In this document: piece after piece, positions 7,887 to 17,627 of the stretch
Numbering within the stretch: position 1 is the first letter of the stretch
How the letters are laid out: every line of letters starts with the position of its first letter
Origin: Dactylonectria macrodidyma
Lineage: Eukaryota > Ascomycota > Sordariomycetes > Hypocreales > Nectriaceae
Direction of reading: 5' to 3'
Assembly (NCBI GenBank): GCA_020744425.1
Contig: JAGMUV010000027.1
Coordinates: 496,001-560,000 of the forward strand
DNA length: 64,000 bases
Program-made: the position numbers and the translations under genes
Notes under the pieces: generated by a model
Database searches by the model: none
What the model was told of the DNA's origin: nothing
The model's input: only the letters and a program-made list of their open reading frames with translations

Positions 7887-9504
7887 GTACGCAGTATTAG
7901 AAGAAGGGATGGATCTTATAGTTAAAAAACTTAGCAAAGCTTATAGGATCTCGCATTATATACTATACCTAACCGATATACTTATAGAACTGGTCTACTA
8001 ACTGCCTAGCCAGCTCTCTGCTCATAGCCCAGTAAGTAGTTAGCTTTATATTTACTTCATTAGTTAGGTCGTTTGGATTTAGTATAAACCAAATTGTCTT
8101 TATCCCTAGTAGTAAGCTAAGGGAGTTAATCTTATGATAGTGACCGAGTCTCTCTTCGTTTAATATATACTGGCTATGCCTAAAGGCACTGAGCTCTTAA
8201 AGCAGGAAGGAGACATCCTCATTCATAGTCATCCTGGTCTAGCAGTATTCTTCCTCCGCGGCCTCGATCTCGCTAGCAGTCAGCGCACGGAGGATCTGCT
8301 CTACCCGAGCGAAGGACCGCTTCTGCATGCGAATATAGCTAATCCGCCGGTTCTCCGAGCGGACTAGCATGTTATATATAAAGAAGGGAAAGGCCGGGTG
8401 CATCGCAAAAAGGCCGCCTACTACTAGTCAATTCCGTCTAATCTCCCAGCTCGGCGGGTACATACCGTGTCACTAGAGCACTAATCTCGCCCAACTCCGT
8501 AGGGTGAAGTTACAGTCCTGGCCGCAGCTACTATAGACGCCCGTAAATCCAACACCAGCATCCTCCGCCAACTTAGGGCCTCCTCGGCCCTACGGGAAGA
8601 GGTAGGGGAAGGTCTTAGGAAAGAAATCGGAGTCATTACTATTAACATACTCCTCCCCCCGCTAGTTAATAATAAAGGGTTCCGTAGTGCTAGTAAAGTA
8701 TCCGATTCTACCCTCGCTCTGCTAGCGCTTCTTACCCTAATAGCCGCTATCCGTCTAGTCCAGACTGGCCTAGACCTACTAAAGCCATTCTTTAGGCCTA
8801 TGGTCCGCTATCTTATCGAGCCCTAACATCCTTATTAAAACCATCTCGATTAGCTCTTCTTCTATATACTAAAGATCTAGCTCCTCTCTCTGGAGATGGC
8901 GCTCCTATAGGCCGCCTAGTCTTACCTTACTTTCATTCTCTTATCATATAGCATCGTCTTCGCAGTCTTTTAGCATAGCTAGTACCTCTTTAACTATATA
9001 AATAGGCTGCTCTGTATGACTATGCTTAATAGCTAATATATAGTATTCAGTCCGGATTTGGTCTTCTGCGCTTAGCTTATATAGGACTATGCTATTAAAT
9101 ATAGCTTATAGTACCTTAGTATTAGAACACTAGTCCCTCTAACTCTAGAGGTTCTCCTTATTAATATAAATATCTTAGAATAACGGATTATACTGCTTTA
9201 GCTAAGTAAGCGCGCCTTTTAGCTACTAAGAGCGCACTAATATTATCTAGGCAATATTAATAAGCACTAGCTTCTATAGTATTATAAAGCATATATAGAT
9301 CCTCTTTAGCTCATTTATTATAGGGTGTAGGAGCACTTTTAATACTAAGTTCTCTATATTATTAGGGAATATAGTAATATAGCCCTTCTTATACTTATAA
9401 TATTAGCTATTAGTAGCCTTCTTAATATCGATCTAGAACTTAGTGATCTAATTATAAAGTATATATAAGCTAATAAGCCATTCTTCTATTAGAATTAAGT
9501 CTCG
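7887..9504 (-). pseudogene. RIP-like relic of a Helitron helicase gene
   Basis: AT- and TpA-rich DNA with many stops. Read on the minus strand, pieces of a Helitron_like_N domain can still be recognised: near 8400-8270, fragments such as FPFFIYNMLVRSENRRI and ARVEQILRALTASE, and near 8130-8060 KTIWFILNPNDL. These match the order in other fungal Helitron proteins (compare the copy at 43461-43830). The rest is too degraded to read. CpA-to-TpA type decay is the mark of repeat-induced point mutation. gypsy-2 inserted into this relic at 9505-9509; its continuation is 17628-17876. Confidence 0.6.
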
Positions 9505-9509
9505 TAATG

Positions 9510-9945
9510 TGTAACGGTCGTGTTCCCAGGCTAACCTGTACGTGGTATAGGGTAGCTCGGAAAGGGTTCCTAAGGGATAGACCAGGGTCTATGTTAGCAG
9601 AACGGTTAGGTCACACTTACTGAGCGGTAGTCGTAGTGTTACGTTAGGTAATAGTCAATGTACGATGATGCGTAGCAGTCAGAGTAGATTGAGGTAACCA
9701 AGTTGTATTGATAGCTGAGGAGCTGGTGTCCTAGTGACAGCCAGTTCCTCGGGTTTATATACTATGTAGTATGAGGTTCGATCACCTTAGTTACAGGGGT
9801 GATCGCAGTGATCACAGAAGTGATCACGGTGATCACGGGAGTGATCGCGGTGATCGCTCCACAGTTCGCTGTGATCGCTCGTAATTGGTGAGAAATTTGT
9901 GGGGGCCACGTGACGTCAGGCGTCTACGTTGCACGGGTCGTGACA
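9510..9945 (-). repeat. 3' LTR of gypsy-2
   Basis: 436 bp, TG...CA. It contains the same GTGATC tandem array (first unit 9799, last 9871) and TATA box as the 5' LTR. Confidence 0.95.
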
Positions 9946-10059
9946 CGATGTCTCCCCTCCGTTGGTCCTTGTCCCCAAGGCCTACAAGTCGGCCGTCCCA
10001 AGTTTCTCCCTGGTTTGTCCAACCTTCCCCTGTAATTATTTTTCCGTAATGCTGACAGC

Positions 10060-10664
10060 ATGTCGAAGGTGAAATCGCAATCCGCCGCGCGTCGTCATCG
10101 TCTCTACGAACTTATTGAAGAAATGGGCTCCGAGGTTATCGAGTGCTCAAATTGCGCTCAACGGAAGTTGAAGTGCAAAATGCTCGAGGGCATTTCCCGC
10201 TGTTCTGAGTGCGTTCGTCGCGGACGTTCTTGTGACGGCTCGGGGGAGTCGATCTCCGTATGTGAGTGTCTGTTCCTGCTTGACAAATTTTGTGTTTTTG
10301 TGTTGACCGGGCAGCTTCCCGTCTGACGGCTGAAAAGCGCCGTTTAGAGTCCGAGGAGGAACAAGCGGAAGAGGAGTTGATAGAATTGCAACAGCAAATG
10401 AATGAGCGTTTGTCTCGTCTGATGCGGCTTCGTCGTCAACGAAAACAGCTTCAAGAGAGAGGCGTGGAGATGGTGCGTCGGGGGCTTCGTTCCCTGGACG
10501 AGTTGGATGAGGCGGAGCGCCAAGAGGCTGATGCGGTCATCGAGGTTCAGGCCCATGGTGGGGTGGATGCGATCGATTGGTCCACTATGTTTGATTTTGG
10601 TGCTGCTTCTTCATCTTCCGGCGTTGCGCATGGAACGTCTTCAGTAGACGTTGCGCGTGGATGA
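10060..10664 (+). CDS. Antisense accessory gene of gypsy-2: Zn2Cys6-like plus coiled-coil protein
   Basis: Two exons: 10060-10261 and 10315-10664, joined over a 53-nt GTGAGT...CAG intron (10262-10314) that keeps the frame (184 codons including stop). Exon 1 encodes six cysteines spaced C-x2-C-x6-C-x8-C-x2-C-x6-C (CSNCAQRKLKC ... CSECVRRGRSC), the spacing of fungal Zn2Cys6 DNA-binding clusters. Exon 2 encodes a long charged heptad helix rich in Arg, Glu, Gln and Leu (EEEQAEEELIELQQQ onward), a likely coiled-coil for dimerising. It lies inside gypsy-2 but opposite to gag-pol, and its last 80 bases overlap the end of pol tail-to-tail. The role is unknown; a DNA-binding regulator is inference. 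Small proteins of this layout are, as I recall, common near fungal retroelements. Confidence 0.7.
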
Positions 10665-13600
10665 GGTTTTCCGGTGGTTGCCACGATGTTTCGCTTTCAG
10701 GGTAGTCTTTCCACTTTATGAGGTACATTGTTTTACCGTCGATTCTCTTCATGTCGCGGATTTCTTCGACGTGGTACTCTTCTGGTGATTCGACTTCCGG
10801 TTCGTGGTTGTAGCCGTTGTTGACCATGATGGTTCCTTTCGTAGGTTCCAGTAGTGATACGTGGAAAACGGGGTGTACCTTGACCTTTGGTGGTAGGTCT
10901 AACCTGTAGTTGTTTTTTGAGATTTTCTCCAGAACCTTGTAGGGGCCGATGAATTTGTAGTCGAGTTTTTTGCTTGGTCTGTCCGTTGTGAGATTTTTTG
11001 TTGCTAACAGGACCATGTCCCCTTCCGAGAAGGATGGTCCCTCCAGCCTTTTCTGGTCGTAATATTTTTTCATTTGGTTTCGTACAAATTCGAGTTCGGT
11101 TTTCATTTCTTCGTGGAGATTCTTCAACTTGTCTGACGTCAGGATTGCTTTCGGGTTGATGATTCCGTCGCGTGGCGTGTGGTACGCGTCAGGTGTGAAT
11201 CCGAAATTGGCGTAGGATGGCGTGAGCTTGGTGCTTTCATGTACCGAAGTATTGTAACTTAGCTGTGCCGTTGGTAACTTTTCTACCCAATCGTTTTGTT
11301 CGTAGTTGATGTAGCATCGAAGATACTGCTCGAGTATCTGATTTGTGCGTTCCGTCTGTCCATCGACCTGTGGTCGGAATGCCGTTGTAAGGCGGTGATT
11401 CAATCCCATCTGGGCCATCAAGGCTTGCCAGAATTTGGATGCAAACGGGGGTCCTCTGTCGCTTAGGATCTCCGTTGGTAAGCCGTGTACGCTGACGATG
11501 TTCCGTAGGAACAGGTAGGCGAATTGTTCGGCATCCGTTGATTCGTGATAAGGTATAAAATAGGAAAATTTCGTGAGTCTGTCCACGATGACAAGAATGC
11601 TGTCATAGAAGGTACCATTCGCTGGGTCTTCTGACAGGGGTAACTTCGTAATGAAATCCATAGTGATGGAGTCCCATGGTCGCTCAGCGACTGGTAGGGG
11701 TTGTAGCTCTCCATATGGTTTGTGGCGTCGTGCCTTTGTTTTATCGCATGGTAAGCATTCCTTGATGACTTCCGTGACGATTTTCTTCATTCTAGGAAAA
11801 GTGTATGTCGTTTTGACTCGTTTAAGGGTTTTGTTGATTCCTTGGTGTCCGTGTAGGAGATGTACATGCATATCTCGTACTAGCGGTTTCTGTAATTCCG
11901 GGGGAACTCGTAGCCTCCGTGGTTCGAGTTGTGATTCGGGAATTGGGCAGGGTGCTCCTGTTACTCTGTCCATCTCGTATGTCTGATTGTATTCCCGTAT
12001 TCGTTCGTGAAGTGTTTCTTGGGACACTGTTGCTGCGACTTGGACTGTTTTGTCGAGTTCGTCGACCCATTTGAGTTTCTTTCGTACCTTGTTGGGTTCG
12101 CAGTTTCGGTGATCGCCTATCTCCCAGCACTCCTTTGCGTGTTGGTCGATGAGATCGTGGGGGCATCGATTGCATTGTCCCATGTGACTGATGCATGCTG
12201 ATGTGAGGTCGCCGTGGAAATACTGGCTGAGTTTCTTGGCTAGGGTCCAAGGGTTCCCGTGGTGGTTGCCCTGATGGAAGTAAGCGATTGCTTGGGATCC
12301 TTGTGATCCTGTCAAGACTGCTTTTCCTTCCTGCCACAGTAGTTCTCTCGGGGCTGGTTGAATGTCGTGTATCCATTGTTCGAAGCTTTGTTCGGGCGTC
12401 TGTAGTCGTTCCAGCAAGTCCTCCGGTAGCCTGGACTCGCTTACTGCCGCAATGTACTTCTGCTTCAGATGTCCTTCGGGGGTGTAGGTCAATACCTGTT
12501 CGTTGACCTTGGGTATGTCTATTTCGAAGTCGGGTCGTCTACTTATCGCGTCGGCTCGTCCGTTTTCTGAGCCTTTCTTGTGGATGATGACGTAGTCAAA
12601 TTCTGATAGGTACTCCGCGTAGCGAAGTTGCCTTCCACTGAGCTCTTGGGTGGTAGCGAAGTGTGAAATGTTCTTGTGGTCCGTGTACACGGTGACCTGG
12701 TGTTCGCTTCCTAAGAGGTAGTGTCGGAATTCTTTGAAAGAATTGACTATCGCCAAGAATTCCTTGTCGTAGATGGGGTAGTTGAGTTCAGCTCCCTTCA
12801 GTGTGCATGAGTAGAACGCGATCGGGTGTAGGTTTCCTTCGTCGTCCCGTTGTCCAATCTGGGCTCCCAGGGCGAAGTTGGAAGCGTCGGTTTCCAATTC
12901 GATCGGTCGTTTTGGGTCAAAGGTTGCCAAAACGGGTTCACTGAGGATGGCTTGTTTCAAGTCGTTGAAGGCTTTCTGGGCCTTTGGGTTCCATCTGAAT
13001 TCTACTTCTTTCTTCGTGAGTTCTGTCAAGGGTTTCGCGATTTTGCTGAATCCGCGAATGAACCTTCGGTAGTAATTGGCGAATCCTAGGAAGCTCTGTA
13101 CTTCCTTGACACTCTTGTCAGGTCTCGGCCAATCCTTGACAGCTTCGATTTTCTTTTTGTCCATTCGGATCTCGTTTGGTCGGATGGTATGTCCGAGGAA
13201 GTCCACTTCCTGTGCGTGGAACTTACTCTTCTCTGGTTCAACGAGTAGTTTTGCGTCTTGCAGCTTTTGCAACACCTTGTGGACGTGTTCCGTGTGCTCT
13301 TCTTCCGTGTCGGAGAAGATCAGGATGTCGTCTAGATAGCATACGACGAAAATGTCGAGGTGTTCTCTCAAAACGTTGGTGATCATCCGTTGGAAGGTCG
13401 CCGGTGCGTTTGTGAGTCCGAAAGGCATTACCAGGTATTCGAACAATCCAAACTTGGTTCGAAACGCTGTCTTCCATTCGTCTCCAGGCTTGATGCGGAC
13501 CAAGTTGTAAGCGCCTTTTAGGTCGAGCGCCGTAAACCACTTCTTACCGTGAAGGCGATCCCTCAGTTCGGTAATCAGGGGTAACGGTGTTCGGTCTTTG

Positions 13601-14775
13601 TTCGTGATGGCGTTCAACTGTCGGAAATCCACAACTAGTCGGAGTTTGCCGTTCTTCTTGGGAACGAACATGACAGGGTAACCTGCGGAGGATTTTGATA
13701 TCCTGATGTATCCTTTTCGTAGCATTTCTTCGAGGTATTCCTTTAGCGCTTGAAGCTGAACTTCGTTGAGGTTGTAAAGTTTGAAGAACTTGGGTGAAGT
13801 TCCGTCTTTCAACACAATGTCGTGGTCCCATTCACTGTGTTCGGGTAGACCTGTTTCCAGTTCTTCGGCAAACAGTTTCTCATAGATGCGGTAAGCAGGT
13901 GGTATGTTTTTCAGCCTGTCGTCTGCTTCCGATTGTTTCTTCATTTCTGCAAGGTCTTTGTCGAGTTTTGTCAGTTGACTTCGTACAAAGGCGATGGTGC
14001 GGCGTGTCTTGCTTCGTCGGGCTTTGCGGTGTTTGTATTTCGTGCCTCGGGGTGGGAAAGTTTCTGTCGTTTCTTTCGCCGATACTTCGCTGGTGCCGTG
14101 GTCAGTCGAAGTTTGAGATCTCGTGTCGTCGTCTGAATCTGATTCCCAAGAGGAGTGATCATCGACGTCGTCGAAGTTCACTTGGCCAGTCCTCCAGTTT
14201 ATCATTGGGTTAACTCGTTTCAACCATGGGTACCCTAGAACCAAAGCGTGGTGCGCAACAGGTATAACATCGAACGAGATTCCTTCGTTTCGTCCTTCAA
14301 CGAAAACCTTGAGATGATCAAGCTCTTTGGTTATTCTTCCGCTGTCGTAAGCGAACGGGGATCCTTCGAGGTTTTGTACTCTGTACGGATTTGCTTTGTC
14401 CTTCCATGGAAGTTTCAATGTATTCACCACTGCGGGGTGGATGTAATTGAATTCTGCGCCGCTGTCTACCAAGGCGGGCAGCCAGTTTCCCTTGATTCGT
14501 ACCTGTATTTCTAGGTACCGTTTTGTCGTTTGTGCGCTTTTGGTCGCACATAGAGCTCTTGTTTCGAGGGGTTCCGCTTCCCCTAGCTCTGTGCCTATCT
14601 GTTGCTCTGTTACAGATGGCGTCGGGAGTTTTTTGTATTCTCCGTTGTTCCGTCTCGTGAGGGTCGAAATGTCGGTCTGCGATTGTGCTCGTGCCACGCA
14701 TTGACCTTGTCGTATACATGTATCTGGCATTCGGGTCGTTGGCAATCGGTGAATTTGGCATCGAGGTGTTGACAC
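10585..14775 (-). CDS. gypsy-2 Pol: protease, RT, RNase H, integrase, chromodomain
   Basis: 1396-codon frame in -1 relation to gag, overlapping it by 166 nt; translation probably enters it at the slippery site 14628-14634. In order: protease (ALVDSGAEF, residue about 102), RT with the YLDD catalytic motif (about residue 480), RNase H (LETDASNF, about 630), HHCC integrase domain (about 970), DDE core (MDF about 1041, SDRGPPF about 1107, GQTERTN about 1142) and a C-terminal chromodomain (YHVEEIRDMKRI to SWQPPENL, about 1335-1375). All catalytic residues I can place are present and no stop interrupts it. It should be a functional chromovirus polyprotein. The 3' end overlaps the antisense gene. 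Confidence 0.95.
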   Translation of the reverse strand: MSTPRCQIHRLPTTRMPDTCIRQGQCVARAQSQTDISTLTRRNNGEYKKLPTPSVTEQQIGTELGEAEPLETRALCATKSAQTTKRYLEIQVRIKGNWLPALVDSGAEFNYIHPAVVNTLKLPWKDKANPYRVQNLEGSPFAYDSGRITKELDHLKVFVEGRNEGISFDVIPVAHHALVLGYPWLKRVNPMINWRTGQVNFDDVDDHSSWESDSDDDTRSQTSTDHGTSEVSAKETTETFPPRGTKYKHRKARRSKTRRTIAFVRSQLTKLDKDLAEMKKQSEADDRLKNIPPAYRIYEKLFAEELETGLPEHSEWDHDIVLKDGTSPKFFKLYNLNEVQLQALKEYLEEMLRKGYIRISKSSAGYPVMFVPKKNGKLRLVVDFRQLNAITNKDRTPLPLITELRDRLHGKKWFTALDLKGAYNLVRIKPGDEWKTAFRTKFGLFEYLVMPFGLTNAPATFQRMITNVLREHLDIFVVCYLDDILIFSDTEEEHTEHVHKVLQKLQDAKLLVEPEKSKFHAQEVDFLGHTIRPNEIRMDKKKIEAVKDWPRPDKSVKEVQSFLGFANYYRRFIRGFSKIAKPLTELTKKEVEFRWNPKAQKAFNDLKQAILSEPVLATFDPKRPIELETDASNFALGAQIGQRDDEGNLHPIAFYSCTLKGAELNYPIYDKEFLAIVNSFKEFRHYLLGSEHQVTVYTDHKNISHFATTQELSGRQLRYAEYLSEFDYVIIHKKGSENGRADAISRRPDFEIDIPKVNEQVLTYTPEGHLKQKYIAAVSESRLPEDLLERLQTPEQSFEQWIHDIQPAPRELLWQEGKAVLTGSQGSQAIAYFHQGNHHGNPWTLAKKLSQYFHGDLTSACISHMGQCNRCPHDLIDQHAKECWEIGDHRNCEPNKVRKKLKWVDELDKTVQVAATVSQETLHERIREYNQTYEMDRVTGAPCPIPESQLEPRRLRVPPELQKPLVRDMHVHLLHGHQGINKTLKRVKTTYTFPRMKKIVTEVIKECLPCDKTKARRHKPYGELQPLPVAERPWDSITMDFITKLPLSEDPANGTFYDSILVIVDRLTKFSYFIPYHESTDAEQFAYLFLRNIVSVHGLPTEILSDRGPPFASKFWQALMAQMGLNHRLTTAFRPQVDGQTERTNQILEQYLRCYINYEQNDWVEKLPTAQLSYNTSVHESTKLTPSYANFGFTPDAYHTPRDGIINPKAILTSDKLKNLHEEMKTELEFVRNQMKKYYDQKRLEGPSFSEGDMVLLATKNLTTDRPSKKLDYKFIGPYKVLEKISKNNYRLDLPPKVKVHPVFHVSLLEPTKGTIMVNNGYNHEPEVESPEEYHVEEIRDMKRIDGKTMYLIKWKDYPESETSWQPPENLIHAQRLLKTFHAQRRKMKKQHQNQT

Positions 14776-17126
14776 TTCGTAGGGTAATCCTCATCGTACT
14801 CCATGAGTTGTGCGATCCCTAGGTTTTCGTACCATTTCCTTACTCGGTAGTCTTCCATATCTTCTACCTCGTAGGGTTTCATCACTGGTTGACCATTTAC
14901 TCGTACCGGGAAACAGTCTTGCTTGAGCTTCTCCGCGAGGTGCGTGGTGCATTGTTGGTAGATGCACGAAGCCCATGAGATTTCCTTGTGTTTCCGGTGT
15001 TCCCAGTGTACTCGAGGGTCGTCTCCCCTGAGTCGTCGTTCGGTTGGGTTTCGTGGATTTCGTCCGTCGTTCCGATGTAGAGCTCGGATGTATATGTCCG
15101 CTTCTTCCGTAGGGTCCTGTGTTTCCCTGGCGAACTGTTCGATTTGGACGTCTTCCATCACGCGTACTAGCGCGTCTTGTTCTTCCGGAGTGATGCTTCG
15201 AAGGTCATCATCGGATTCCGGGTATTCGTCTGCTGGTGCGAGGATGTCTTCGTCCTCGATGTTGTACCCGGCTTCCCTTGCCTGGTGTACGTCTCGTCCT
15301 GCGCTAACTTGTCGTGGAAAGTAGCTGCGTGTTGCACCGCTGTCCATCATGGCAGGTCGCATTTGTGGCCTGTTCGTGTCGGTCCATTCGTGATCGGGTT
15401 GTCGGTCTGGGATCTCGAAGTCGTCGAAATCTTCCATTTGCGTTGGATTCTCCCTGAGTTGTCGGACCATAGCGATGGTATGACTTTCGTTGTTAGGCCG
15501 GGGCGCGATAGGTGGGTATCCTGTGGCTTGTGTGCCTGGGATGGCTGTCCATTGCTTGGCAGGTTTCTTCCCATTCTTTTGATCCCTTTTCTCCTTATGC
15601 TCGTCCTTATGCCTGTGGTAGCTGTCTCGCTTTATTCGCAGGCGGTGCTCTCGTCTGTCAGGATTCTTTTCCTCCTGTTCTCGTATTTGCTTCCATCCGG
15701 TCAGGTTTGAGTTTGTGCCTGGCCTGATCGCTCCTGGTTCCAGAAGTTCCTTTGTTCTGGGGTTGTCGGTGTATTTCAGGTCTTCCATCCAGTCCCACGG
15801 TGGGGCTGCGCCGTTGAAGGTTCCGTCGAAGCCGCTTCGGGTCATGTTGATGGATCGGACTGGGAGTTCGTCGTCCTTTTGCATCTTGACTGAATTGATG
15901 TTGCGGGTAGGCGTGGTGATGGGCTTGAATGGTTTCTTTTCCCTCCTTGGTTTTTTGCAGTCGCGTGAAAGGTGTCCTGGTTCGTCGCAGTTGTAGCATT
16001 TGAACGTCTTCTTTCCCTGCTGGTGACGTTGCTGCACCGCTCCGAGTTCCATTGGTCCTGCTGCAGTACCGTAAGAAGTGTTGGGGGTTCGTTGTTTCCC
16101 CTGGTTGGCATAGTTCTTCTTTCTCCAGCCGCTACTGCTGGCGTTGCCGTTTCGTTTTTCCATTCGTCGTTCGAAGAGTCGATTATCGATGGTGACGCAC
16201 AGTTTGGCGTAAGCGTTGAAGGTGGTGGGTAGTGTCAGGATCTTGGACACTTCGTCTTTGACCTCATCCTTCATTCCTCTGTAGAACTCATCGATTGTTG
16301 TTTCTTCGTCCCAACTGAGCTTGGCCAAGTGGTATCGAAATTCCGTGAGATATTCCGACATTGCTCGCTTTTGATCCAGTTTCCGGATCGCTTTGAGAGC
16401 GTCGTGTTTCTCGTCCCATTCGCCGTAAGTGTCGATGAGTTTTTCTTCGTACAGTCTGAAGTTCCCAAAGAGCTCCTTGGTTTCGACACGGCGACTATCG
16501 TAGGGGTTCTCGACGAAGTCTCTCAAGATTGGTTCGAGTCCGCGTAGGGCCTTTCCTTCGAGCAGGCTCATTGCATGTCTGACCTTCAGTTCTTCGTTCG
16601 CGAACATGGTAGGGTAGTACATGAAGTATGATTTGAGCTGCGTGAGGTGCTCGCGAAGGTCCTTGGGGGTACCGTCGAACTTAGTTGGCATTGGCGGTTT
16701 GAGGGTTTCTCCAGCGTCACGAGGTCGTGCCTGCTGGGCTGGTGCGTTAAACCCGGTGAATTGTTCCGCCTGGCGCTGCTGTTCGTTCCTAGCAGCGGTT
16801 TGAGCTGTAGACAACTCCACGATTCGTGCTTCAAGAGCAGCGATGGTGTTTGCGACGTTCGGGTCTCGAACAGGGTTCTCCTGTTGAGTTCGAAGAGCCG
16901 CGAACTGCGCTTCGTAGTGCTCGTGCGCTTCGTGGTTCAGCTTAGACATGTTGATCATTTCGTTGCTGAGGCGTTGGTTCTCAGCACGAAGTGCGATGAT
17001 CTCTTCATCCTCGTCTCCGGACGAGTCCATGTCTCGGTCTCCGTCTGGGTCCTGGGCCCTACGCTGAGTAGCGGGTCCCTTGCCCTTGGAGGAGCCAGAG
17101 CTGGTAGTGGGAGTTGCGGGTGCCAT
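14610..17126 (-). CDS. gypsy-2 Gag
   Basis: I start at the ATG 17126-17124 (MAPATPTTSSG), about 60 nt downstream of the LTR; the frame is open slightly further upstream but only with non-ATG codons. The product is 838 aa. It has an N-terminal acidic and coiled-coil part, a Ty3-type capsid (LREHLTQLKSYFMYY to LAKLSWDEETTIDEFY), a zinc knuckle CYNCDEPGHLSRDC near residue 380, and a long C-terminal part with a DSGATRSYF motif near residue 594 and a Cys/His-rich module (WASCIYQQC, CQRPECQIH). It ends just after the slippery site. The C-terminal extension is longer than usual Gag. Confidence 0.9.
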   Translation of the reverse strand: MAPATPTTSSGSSKGKGPATQRRAQDPDGDRDMDSSGDEDEEIIALRAENQRLSNEMINMSKLNHEAHEHYEAQFAALRTQQENPVRDPNVANTIAALEARIVELSTAQTAARNEQQRQAEQFTGFNAPAQQARPRDAGETLKPPMPTKFDGTPKDLREHLTQLKSYFMYYPTMFANEELKVRHAMSLLEGKALRGLEPILRDFVENPYDSRRVETKELFGNFRLYEEKLIDTYGEWDEKHDALKAIRKLDQKRAMSEYLTEFRYHLAKLSWDEETTIDEFYRGMKDEVKDEVSKILTLPTTFNAYAKLCVTIDNRLFERRMEKRNGNASSSGWRKKNYANQGKQRTPNTSYGTAAGPMELGAVQQRHQQGKKTFKCYNCDEPGHLSRDCKKPRREKKPFKPITTPTRNINSVKMQKDDELPVRSINMTRSGFDGTFNGAAPPWDWMEDLKYTDNPRTKELLEPGAIRPGTNSNLTGWKQIREQEEKNPDRREHRLRIKRDSYHRHKDEHKEKRDQKNGKKPAKQWTAIPGTQATGYPPIAPRPNNESHTIAMVRQLRENPTQMEDFDDFEIPDRQPDHEWTDTNRPQMRPAMMDSGATRSYFPRQVSAGRDVHQAREAGYNIEDEDILAPADEYPESDDDLRSITPEEQDALVRVMEDVQIEQFARETQDPTEEADIYIRALHRNDGRNPRNPTERRLRGDDPRVHWEHRKHKEISWASCIYQQCTTHLAEKLKQDCFPVRVNGQPVMKPYEVEDMEDYRVRKWYENLGIAQLMEYDEDYPTKCQHLDAKFTDCQRPECQIHVYDKVNAWHEHNRRPTFRPSRDGTTENTKNSRRHL
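14628..14634 (-). promoter_or_regulatory. -1 ribosomal frameshift site A AAA AAC
   Basis: On the minus strand the heptamer A AAA AAC lies in the correct phase of gag (codons ACA AAA AAC), 15 nt before the gag stop. Slipping back one base enters the pol frame (KKLPTP). A AAA AAC is a classical X XXY YYZ slippery sequence. I did not identify a downstream pseudoknot. Confidence 0.85.
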
Positions 17127-17175
17127 AACAGCTTGTCGGTTATTGCTCAGCGTATAAGGTAACCGTCTGAACAAG

Positions 17176-17184
17176 AGCTATCAA
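17176..17184 (-). promoter_or_regulatory. gypsy-2 self-primer binding site
   Basis: Two nucleotides inside the 5' LTR the minus strand reads TTGATAGCT. It is complementary to AGCTATCAA in the LTR (plus coordinates 17385-17393), about 45 nt downstream of the TATA box. Position and complementarity fit Tf1-like self-priming. Confidence 0.6.
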
Positions 17185-17186
17185 CG

Positions 17187-17622
17187 TGTAACGGTCGTGT
17201 TCCCAGGCTAACCTGTACGTGGTATAGGGTAGCTCGGAAAGGGTTCCTAAGGGATAGACCAGGGTCTATGTTAGCAGAACGGTTAGGTCACACTTACTGA
17301 GCGGTAGTCGTAGTGTTACGTTAGGTAATAGTCAATGTACGATGATGCGTAGCAGTCAGAGTAGATTGAGGTAACCAAGTTGTATTGATAGCTGAGGAGC
17401 TGGTGTCCTAGTGACAGCCAGTTCCTCGGGTTTATATACTATGTAGTATGAGGTTCGATCACCTTAGTTACAGGGGTGATCGCAGTGATCACAGAAGTGA
17501 TCACGGTGATCACGGGAGTGATCGCGGTGATCGCTCCACAGTTCGCTGTGATCGCTCGTAATTGGTGAGAAATTTGTGGGGGCCACGTGACGTCAGGCGT
17601 CTACGTTGCACGGGTCGTGACA
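17187..17622 (-). repeat. 5' LTR of gypsy-2 with promoter and tandem GTGATC array
   Basis: 436 bp. In the sense direction U3 carries seven GTGATC motifs (plus coordinates 17476, 17485, 17497, 17506, 17518, 17527, 17548), then a TATATAAA box at 17438-17431, then the predicted transcript start near 17393. Followed by TSD TAATG at 17623-17627. Confidence 0.9.
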
Positions 17623-17627
17623 TAATG

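Larger units (their letters stand above)
9510..17622 (-). mobile_element. gypsy-2: complete Ty3/gypsy chromovirus with antisense extra gene
   Basis: 8113-bp element with 436-bp LTRs that appear identical by eye, flanked by a perfect 5-bp target duplication TAATG (9505-9509 and 17623-17627). On the minus strand it carries gag, then pol in the -1 frame (protease, RT, RNase H, integrase, chromodomain). A two-exon gene on the plus strand sits between the 3' LTR and the end of pol. The purine tract GGAGGGGAGA adjoins the 3' LTR. Intact frames and matching LTRs mean a recent insertion. Its host site is the RIP-like Helitron relic. Confidence 0.95.

Noticed and set aside
8176..8367. 63-codon plus-strand frame in the AT-rich relic
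   Set aside because: Antisense of readable Helitron fragments; no motif.
11463..12376. Several overlapping frames on both strands inside gypsy-2 pol
   Set aside because: Shadows of the intact pol reading frame.
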